From: Atherinomorus stipes
Taxonomy: Eukaryota > Chordata > Actinopteri > Atheriniformes > Atherinidae
NCBI GenBank assembly: GCA_023101725.1
Contig: JALJCO010003410.1
Coordinates: forward strand, 1,413,001-1,477,000
Direction of reading: 5' to 3'
DNA: 64,000 nt
The translations under genes and the position numbers were made by a program. Shown piece by piece: positions 55,820-64,000 of this stretch; the stretch's first letter is position 1; the number at the start of each line of letters is the position of its first letter. The notes beneath the pieces were generated by a model. The model was not told where the DNA came from. It was given only the letters and a program-made list of their open reading frames with translations, and made no database searches.

Positions 55820-55849
55820 CTGATGAAGGCGACGGCTGTTCGCCGAAAC
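55820..55849 (+). ncRNA. hammerhead-ribozyme-like motif (unproven)
   Basis: CTGATGA (55820-55826) is followed by a perfect 5-bp stem GGCGA/TCGCC (55828-55832, 55840-55844) and then GAAAC (55845-55849). The order CUGAUGA - stem II - GAAA is the hammerhead core. One extra A lies between the core and the stem, and stems I and III are not evident, so activity is doubtful. Hammerheads are known in Penelope-like retroelements of animals, and similar CTGATGAAGG...CCGAAAC words are common in fish repeats. Confidence 0.3.
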
Positions 55850-58800
55850 TGTTGAGGCAAAATCAAACCTTACGATTTTTACTATTGATGTCTGAATAGA
55901 GAACACGAAACTACTTGTAGACATGATGAGCATTTTTGAGTTAAATGGAAGAAGTTACTAATGAAAGTACATCTGTGTATAAACATAAATTATATATTTT
56001 AGTTGTTTGTCTAATATTTTGTGGTATCAAATATTGATGATTTTTCCAATAAGCTTTTCAAAAGGGAAAAATAGGTGTCTATGTATCAAAGTGAATCATG
56101 TTCTGATGGTGAAAGAAAATGTGAAAATGTCTAATTTCCTTTATTTGAAATGTGATTGTCAAAACAGACTTTGTTTTAACTGTTAATAATAAACTGAAAA
56201 GAAGAGAGTTGGGGCCTCTTTTAACATTTTTTTTCTGTATTCATATACAAAATGATGTTTTAAACTTATTTAACCGTCATGAAATTTAGTGAAACACTCC
56301 ATTTGTGACCTTTTTTTAAATTCCTGCTCTACCGTTTTCAGTGTTGGTTAACCAATAGTGCAGCGATTTAAAAACTGCATTGTAGTAAAGCGATTAATTA
56401 AATGAAAATAGTTGCTCAAGAGTGAACATTTTCAGTGAACTCAAGTTGTCACAAAGCATTAAAACACACCAAAAGAGGCAGCTAATTAAAAATATTTATT
56501 GAAGAAGGCTTATCCATGCTTCCCTCAGGCTCTCCCCTGATTTTCTTTGCCTTCAGTGACATGTGCATGTGTGGCCGTGATAACTTTGTGAAGCAGACAG
56601 CATTTGTTTAGTTTTGGCCAAAATTATCAGGGCAAACCTCCAGCAAAGACGTAGAGGTGTCAATACTGACAAGGTGGCATAAAACAGTTTGAGGGCAGCT
56701 CTGAAAATGTACCGTCACCTTGTCACTTCTGCCACCTCTAGTCTTAGTCCCTAAAACCTCCTCAAAGCAGCAGAACCATGATGACCTGTCTCCTAGCAAC
56801 ATGCAGGATGTTCCAGACCCAGAAATTACCCGCTCTCAGCACTGCCATGAGTGCAACGTATGAGGTGTAAGTTCAACAGGAGCCAAAACGTGTGATGAAT
56901 ATCTAATTAGTTATTTTTACTTCTGTTTTTTACCCAGAGTTTTTAACTGCAGAGTTTCTTAAAGGACTCTTGGGGTTTCTCTCCGTTTTTTTTTGTTTTT
57001 TTTTTCAGTGAAAGTGCTGCTGACACACACTCGCACACTCCTGCTGTGTAGCTTGCTGATGTGAGATGTAATTTCACACTCAGTCGAAGGATTAAAGGTC
57101 ATGAAGCCCTCGCTGCTGTGGCAAAAGATGTCTTCCATGGTGCCAACACATTAGGTATGACTCTTAGTCACCATTTCCTGTTGTTCGCCTTTTTCTTTTT
57201 AAAAACACCAACATGGATGAGCAAGCGAAGTCAGCAGTAAAATGCAGCCATCTTTGCTTTTGAAGTGTTATTTGAACTTTTCGGGAAGCAGTATGAAATG
57301 TTGACAGTGCCACAGTCTTTAAATAATCCTCATTTACATAGTTTCCCACAAGCAGCCTTGCCACAGATTAGTTTAATTAAAAGTGTCAGTGCTGTTTGAA
57401 GTTTGGACTGAGCTGCTGTGTTTGCCTTTATCTCACACCTCCCGGATCTTTATTTGAATCTGGAGATGGAGATCGAGCCTCCGGCTACTGAAGGCGCAGC
57501 ATTCACCTCTTTCATCTGCTTTTAAAATTGCAGCTTTTCAGTGCAGAGATGTTTCCATCAAAGGAAAGAGAGAACTGCTGATTTGTTTTTCTGATTAGTT
57601 TTGGGACTGTGCGACCTCTAACAGCAGAGGGAATGCATCATCAGCAACATATGTGGAGATATGCTGCCTTACATGAACTTATCAGCCATAATATTGACCG
57701 GTGCAGAGAACAACTTTGATAATCTTGTTACAAGGATGTTCTGCTGGGAAACTGAGTTCTGGCTCTTGTGTGGAAGTAAATTTGGTGCTCCAGGATTTTT
57801 TTTTTCCCCTGCAGGAGGGTATGAGGGCAGGGGCTTTCAGACTACTGGAACTTTTTCATAGTTTTGATAGATACTGGATGAAGCTCTGTTTTGTGTCCAC
57901 ACAGCAGCAAGGGTCATTGTAATTCATAGAACACTGTTTTTGGACTTTTTTAAGCTGAGATCTCAGAGTTGGGTCCAGCAGGAGAGGAACTGTCTATGAA
58001 ATATTTATACTATTAGACAAACAGATGAATCTATGTGTGATGAAATTATGTGCTGCTGCAGTGTGATTTAGTAAAGAGCCTTTGAAGGACTGGAACTTGT
58101 ATCCTACACCTTTTATTTGTCTTTCTTTTTAAATGTTTTTTCTTACTTGTCAAGCTATTTTTGGAGACAAAAACTTGGGCAGTGTCTTTTATATAGTCTA
58201 TGCAGCAAATACAGTGTTTCCCACACAGACCAGGCAGCGATGGTTACAGCGAGGGAATCGAGTGTTGTCATGGTCGGTGTTGGTCATTGTGGTGTGTAAA
58301 GTGTTCAAACACACTTTCTGAGCTGCCACATTTAATATACACCCTTAATATACATATGTTGATCTATTTTTCTTCAAAGTTGCCCGCTGACTCAGGTTTA
58401 TAGCTACAAGAAGCGTTAGAAATTATTCTGCTCTATCTTAATTCTTTAAAGCTCTTTAAGAGAGACAAATAAAAACACTTACCCTGCATCATCATCATCA
58501 TCATCCCCGCTGCTGGTCTCTGGTTCAGAGGTGGACATTTCAGGTGCCATAAAGTAAAAATCCTGCAATGTTTTCAGATCTGCTTGTACATTAGAACAGG
58601 TGCTTTTACTAACGAGTTCATCTACTGCAGTGAAGCTGTGCTAATCAGATTCAGTTGGTTTAATGATTGGTTGAAACAACTGCTGGACAGGATTTCTACT
58701 TTCTGGACCAGGGTTGCCCACCTCTGCTCTATAATGTCTCTGATGGTATTTCCAAGATACTCACAGAAAAACATGATAACCAGCGGACCTGGCAACACTG

Positions 58801-59129
58801 ATCACTGCTGTAAACAGGAAGAAGCTCACAGCTACTGGACACAATATATTCATTCAGACTAGTGCACCACAAGGTAACTGTAACCAAGTTAATTTAAAGG
58901 ATAACGTGTAAGAGTATTTGTTACTGACTAAAGTATTGGTGTTGTTACCCAACATTGGATGTGACTTGGGTAACGACTAGCTTAACATGATATCTAGTCA
59001 TCATTTAGCTAACATTATCTGGATGCAACAGCTTTATTTTACTTACATGGTTTGTTTGGAAAAAAACCTCTGCAAAGTTTTTAGCCTTTTGTTGGTTCTT
59101 CTGACTGGTTTGCTGGACATGACACACCG
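55850..59129. other. non-coding stretch, nothing recognised
   Basis: Over 3 kb with no repeat ends. A short (ATC)n lies at 58488-58508. Frames up to 92 codons (58584-58862) show no domain. 57040-57480 is not repeat-like and could be conserved non-coding DNA. Confidence 0.45.
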
Positions 59130-59137
59130 TGCTGCAC

Positions 59138-59813
59138 TAGAATTGGGCGACTGGACAAATTTATTGATCATCGACGATAGGCTGAGCCATTCAATGGTTG
59201 TTTTTTAAGAGCGAGTTTTTTTTTTTTTTTTTTGCCTTTTCTTGCATTAAGTCGGCATTACAAAAGTAAAAGTTAGATGGAATGAAGGCAAGAATATTAT
59301 GTTGTCAGGACAATCTACACTGTTTGCAATGAGGCTAACACAACTACTATTTATGAGGTGGATCACGTCTCCTCTGCTGCAGCACTGATGCACGGCTTTG
59401 CCTCATGTACCGCCGGAGTCTGGAGTTTTTCTTTTTTTTTTTGTCCCTCCCCATCCAGCCTCTCCGTAACTGGTACAGCCACCTTTCAGAAGTCCGCTAC
59501 ACGGTGGATTGTGCTGCAGTCCACATTGTTCCACCTGCTAGCGAAGTTCCTCTGCTATGAGCTGTTTGCATTTCAGTGCACCTCTTCAAGATGATGTGGA
59601 CATTTATTCCTTCAAGAGCCCTTATGTTCTAAAATGCTGCATTGACCCATCTCTGTATTCCACCTTTTACAAAATACTTCCACATTATCTGATCCAGGAC
59701 GTCTGAAAACTAAACGTGCAAAATGACTGCATGAGACAAAAAGTGCAGACGTCACTTGGGCGAATATATATCCCAATATCGACTGAAAAAATTTTACACA
59801 TCGCCCAACCTTA
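59138..59813. mobile_element. hAT-type element with perfect 8-bp target duplication
   Basis: The 676-bp element starts TAGAATTGGGCGACTGG. The opposite end reads TAAGGTTGGGCGATGTG on the other strand. TGCTGCAC flanks it exactly (59130-59137 and 59814-59821). The ends have diverged more than the duplication would suggest, so they may have been unequal in the parent element. No transposase: the frames inside are short. Confidence 0.88.
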
Positions 59814-59821
59814 TGCTGCAC

Positions 59822-60338
59822 GGTCTCCTGCTGGTGGTTTACTGCATGCTGGCATTAGGGCGTATCCCATGTTGCTTTCAGAGACGCCTCGGCAAAACAC
59901 GTTACTGCATGTTAATAATGGATTAAACTGTTGCAACAGATGAAAAAAGTGTGGGGACAGAGGGCACAGATACAGAAAGTGTTGGGGACATGTACCATGC
60001 CTCCATTACTACATTACTCGTGTCAAGGACATCATGATGCCGCCCCCCCGTGGTGCTGTGCCACAGATTGGTCTATGTGTGGGGAGACCCTTAAATATGA
60101 AATATTTTAATTGAAGCAGGAATGAATCTCTCCTAGGAGGAAACATAAAAGCAGTGAAAACTATAAACCTGTTCTTGTGTAAACTAATACATCTCCTGGA
60201 TGTGTTTGTTCTCATGAAAAGGTCTCTGTCAAATATTGAATTTGGGGAATGGAACCAAACACCTGGGGAGATTTACTGAATGGACATCCTCCCAGCAGTG
60301 CAGGAGTTGGTGTGTTGTGGGGTCACGCTCGACCTGAC
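59822..60338. other. non-coding stretch, nothing recognised
   Basis: No repeat ends or domain-bearing frame. Confidence 0.5.
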
Positions 60339-60511
60339 CTGTAGTTGTGGTGGAAGAAAGGGGATTGGTATTGTGATGATGGGGGGGTGTTGGGGTCCAT
60401 TCAGCAGCCCTGCCAACTCTGACGCTTTCTGGCTCCTCAAGCTGAAATTGCCATAATGTGTCCTGCAGTGGTCGGCTGCACAGGCCTCCATCAGGGGCTC
60501 CATCTGCTGCG
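60339..60511 (-). CDS. candidate internal exon, unknown gene
   Basis: On the minus strand, TTTGTTTGTGTGTCAG ends at 60512. Then 173 bases stay open in one frame (QQMEPLMEACAADHCRTHYG ... ITIPIPFLPPQLQ), followed by GTCAGG at 60338, a possible but non-ideal donor. The first half uses G/C-ending codons (CAG CAG ATG GAG CCC CTG ATG GAG GCC), unlike the surrounding AT-rich DNA. A second frame over the same bases is also open, which weakens the case. I recognise no domain. Confidence 0.25.
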
Positions 60512-60649
60512 CTGACACACAAACAAAATGTGTCGCATGTTAAGGTGGTGCACAAAGAAATTCCTCTGTAGACACTAATACACAAAGCATTAAGCCTTAT
60601 CAGCTGGGGTCCACAAAGTACACCCATGTACAAAACCAATCCCAAAGTA
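60512..60649. other. short non-coding spacer
   Basis: Nothing recognised. Confidence 0.5.
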
Positions 60650-61075
60650 GTTGTGATACAGTGTAAATGTAGATAAAAGCAGAATATAATGATTTTTAAA
60701 TCTCATAAACCCATTATTTATCCCAGTAGAGCACAAACAACATTTGGTGGTTGAAACTGAGACATTTTACCATTTCATGGAAAAAATAAGCTAATGTTGA
60801 GCTTGATGGCAACACATCCAAAAAAAGTTGGAACAGGGTCAAAAAAGGGCTGTAAAGTAACTGGCACAAGTGATGTATATCTAAAGCATTTGACCACTAA
60901 TAAGGTTGTTTGGAAACAAGTCATTAATATGACCGGGTATAAAATGAACATCTTAGAGAGGCAAAGCCAAGATGGGCCGAGGTTCACCAATCCACAACAA
61001 GCTGCATCTAAAAATGGTAAAACAATTCTGGAAAAATGTTAAATGGAATTCCTGTAAAACATCACTAAACCTTGT
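60650..61075 (+). mobile_element. dispersed teleost repeat (AAAAAAAGTTGGAACAGG landmark)
   Basis: Landmarks in order: GTAGTTGTGATACAGTG, AATGATTTTTAAATC, GTTGAAACTGAGACATTTTA, AAAAGTTGGAACAGGG, GGTATAAAATGAACATCTTAG, AGGTTCACCAATCC, AACAATTCTGGAAAAATG. I recall these, in this order, from an abundant teleost element. It is likely a DNA transposon fragment, but the class is not settled here. The 82-codon frame is inside the repeat. Confidence 0.65.
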
Positions 61076-63640
61076 GTAAAGCTTTCTTAGAAGAGTTTAA
61101 ACTGCTATAGCCTCAAAGGGTGGGCTAACTTCATATTAAATACTACAGATTTAGAATGAGCTGCCATAAAAGTTCATGTCAATTCAATTCAGGTGTCATT
61201 TTGTGTTTCATAACCAGGCGTTTAATGATTGACATTACATTGTTTTATTCCTTTTTTTCTAACCTGTTGATTCTTCTGTGATAGATTTGGCATATTTAGG
61301 TAATTTCTATTCAATTTTCAGTTTTTTATTTATTTGTTTCCATTTTTTTAATATATATTTTATATGTGGAAACAGAGGGTTTCTTGACATCTGGCCTCAG
61401 TGCTGTGCTTGCAGGCTCTTCAGGTTTAAAAGCACAGACTTTATCTTTAAGCAGTACTCTTAAGAAATAAGGACTTTCCATTGCATTTTTTCCTTTCAGT
61501 GCTTGGAATGTAAAAGTGGTCCTCACAAAGGTAGACACTCTCAACTAAGATGAACACACTTTTAAAAGTACTGTAGAGTGCAATGTTTCTCAAGGACAAC
61601 ATGCTCTTCATCCTTCTTGCCAGTGCAGTTAACATGAATTGCGTATGAAAAATGGGCTGCAGTTTGAGTTAATTGATGAGTTCTGGATTAACAGGCACAT
61701 TTCGAAATGCAGTGGGACACTCAGTGAAGGAGCTGCAGTTTGCCCTCTAACCTCAGCAGCTCCTGCATGACTGCTTTAGCCGTTAAATGTACTCTGGAGG
61801 AGTGTTGACTCCAGTCCAAAGTTTTGATGTGTGGGGGCGAGGACGTTGACTTACCAGCTTTATGCAAATGCTGCCTCAGCATGATACCCACGGACACGAC
61901 GCACAATGGAAAGCATGACTGATTGTAATGTGCGCTGATTGTGCTTCACCTACATCAAGGTAAAAAATGTGAGTAAAATGGACACAAAAAACCAAAAACT
62001 CAAGGACATTGAGGTTAATTTTGTATCAGAATCCACCTGCCCAGCAGCTATAAAGCAGCTTGATATTCATATGTGTTGTACTGAATATGTGCATTTCAAT
62101 GCTTCATGAAAAATTATGCTAGACCCTTGAAAATGACCTGGAGCTGTTGTGCTTTAATAGTTTATTCATTTTTTTATTATTATTATTGTTTAAAATTCCT
62201 GGTCAGTTTTCACTCGTGTTCAGGTGAAAATATTTGAGTCATAAAGGACAGTAGAGGTGAAAAGAGAAATAAGATAAACCAATGAGGCGCATCTTTTTCC
62301 ATCACTGAGTCTTTCTTAATGCAAATCTGGATCCAGTGCAGACAAGTGAGTTGGTCTGATGCTGCAGAGCAGGATGAAATCGGCTTATTTCGAGTGGTAT
62401 TAATCAGTATTTACTGTATGTTGGCAGCAGGGTCATAGCAAGTACTTCATATAATTTCCACAGTAAGAAGGGTAAATATAATCTTTTTCTCCTTGTTTTT
62501 GTCATCAGATTGTGCAAAGTGAGCTCTGGATTGTGTAAATCTGGGAGCACCAGCTTGGCACTGCACCATGAATTAGGAAAATCAAGTTGTGTAACATTGG
62601 GAAAACAGTAGTTACAGAAGGATTTTGTTTTGTTTTCCTAAACAATAAAGAAACACAAAAAGTCTTGCCAACATTTTGCCTGACTAAAAAGAACCAGATA
62701 TGGCAACTGTGTTAAAGGCTGTTCAGATCTTATGAATGCTTAGAAAAACTGCTTCAGAGCTTTGCTCCGAACCTCAGCCTGTAATGTTAAAGATCTCCTC
62801 TCACGTCTTAGTGGGTCAGCCTGTTATGAACATAATTCAGTCATGATGACTGATGGGACCAACTAATCCTGCGAGTCTCCTCCGGTTTGGATTAATTGGT
62901 GTTGAAAGTCAACAGATTAAATGCAAACTGGTGGTAGTTCTTATTTTTACACACACACCACTCCAGCCGAGATCTCGATCTAAACGCTTAGATATTTTTT
63001 CAAAATTTTTGTGGCGCAGTGGCTGGAAAGTTTTGGTATGAACAAGAATGCTGACGTGTTTCAGAGGTCATCTTCCTTCAGTTCTAAGATGTTGTCTTAT
63101 ATCCATCTATAGGACAAAGAAAGGTTTCATGAAAGATGCAAGTATTTTTTTATGGAGTTGGAGTGTTGTAACTGATCAATAAAGACTTTTCTCAAGTTTG
63201 AAGAAATTTGGCTAAAAGACATAAATGTACATAGAGGATGTAATGGCACTGGCTGCTACTTAATCAACACAGTCAAACATAAAGAGACACTAACTTATAC
63301 TTCGTTACATTTATTCATCAAAATTTCATAAGGAAAGAACAAAGAAAACCTTTCTAATTTCTCAGACAATTTAATCAAAATATAACACAAGGAGCATCCC
63401 GAGATCCAGCGCTTCTGAGTATTAAACATATTACTGTGTGAAAAATGTGCTACATAAACCGTAACCTTACCCAACCTCTAGCTAACATTGCCCTCAGTTA
63501 GAATTACATAAACGGATAATACAACAGACCAGCTAAGCTTCACCAAATGTTTTAGCCACAATGTTTTCCCTCCCAAAACTCACCAGAATGTGGTATTAAA
63601 AAACAAAAGATTAGATTTTTTTTTTCACAAGAACCCGCCC
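61076..63640. other. non-coding stretch, nothing recognised
   Basis: 2.5 kb with no repeat ends. Frames of 60-72 codons only. Confidence 0.5.
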
Positions 63641-63773
63641 AATCTAATACTCTAATAACTTCATCATATCCTCTACTATATTTTGCATGTGATGCCGCAA
63701 CACAGAGGAACTGTCGCCGTCGTCTCCATGTTCCTTTTTTATCAATTGATCGAAAACATGCAGAGCTGTAGTC

Positions 63774-63822
63774 ATGTCTGCCATGTGGAAATACTTTACG
63801 CTAACGGAGGAGAAAAGTAAAG
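63774..63822 (+). pseudogene. possible BED-type hAT transposase scrap
   Basis: The open frame MSAMWKYFTLTEEKSK resembles the start of a BED zinc finger in hAT-type transposases (W-x-Y/H-F followed by a charged stretch and K). The zinc-binding cysteines that should follow are absent, because the sequence switches at about 63821 to other DNA. Only 16 residues support this. Confidence 0.25.
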
Positions 63823-64000
63823 GCCCTTTCAGATTGAATGCGACAAGCGCAGGCGGACGGGGGCAAACCCATTCATTGTGTATGTGGTACCACGATGCCG
63901 CAGCGTGCAAGGTGGACACATGCCGCTGCGCTCACATTGAAAATTTTTCAATTTGGGCGCTGCGCGCTGTGACGACATTCTAGTGCGTCCAATAGGAGAG
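63821..64000 (+). mobile_element. possible DNA-element end running off the window
   Basis: AAGGCCCTTTCAGATTGAATG followed by CGC-rich words (GCGACAAGCGC, GCCGCTGCGC, GGGCGCTGCGCGC) looks like the start of a teleost DNA transposon with CG-rich subterminal repeats. The other end lies outside the window. Confidence 0.3.

Overview
The window looks like nuclear DNA of a teleost fish. It is AT-rich, has no dense open reading frames, and carries repeats I recognise as teleost types: tRNA-headed SINEs, short hAT-type elements ending in TAGGG..., Tc1-type elements with TA target duplications, TTAA-flanked elements and an L1-type LINE relic. I find no complete protein gene, rRNA, functional tRNA or CRISPR array. 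It reads as intergenic or large-intron sequence. Two short exon-like stretches are offered as candidates only: 789-820 (+) and 60339-60511 (-).

Layout. 1-6.3 kb: a possible first coding exon, then a cluster of (TA)n tracts with a rearranged SINE (foldback) and two hAT-type elements. 6.3-8.2 kb: a Tc1-type relic (TA duplication) and a 545-bp hAT-type element with a perfect 8-bp duplication. 10.7-15.2 kb: the main feature, a SINE split by a 4.0-kb transposon (11103-15124). Its inverted ends are over 800 bp long and consist mostly of 20-bp tandem repeats with higher-order structure. It also holds an 880-bp palindrome split by a small Tc1-type element. 15.3-20.1 kb: further dispersed repeats and a hAT element carrying a nested second element. 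22-32 kb: hAT elements (one nested in another), TTAA elements, a SINE, and three G/C homopolymer zones that look like sequencing or assembly trouble. 32-51 kb: mostly featureless, with an L1 reverse transcriptase relic, a 279-bp hAT element with a perfect duplication, a 77-bp direct duplication beside a perfect 31-bp hairpin, and more hAT/TTAA elements. 51-64 kb: mostly featureless, with a (CATC)n array, a SINE, a hammerhead-like motif, one more clean hAT element and a possible transposase fragment at the right edge.

The elements do not form a pathway. What they give is a relative history. In several places a younger element lies inside an older one: Tc1 MITE in palindrome in the 4-kb transposon in SINE; hAT in hAT at 31 kb; MITE in hAT at 19 kb. 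Target duplications date the order. Family names rest on termini, duplications and recall of teleost repeats, not on a database search.
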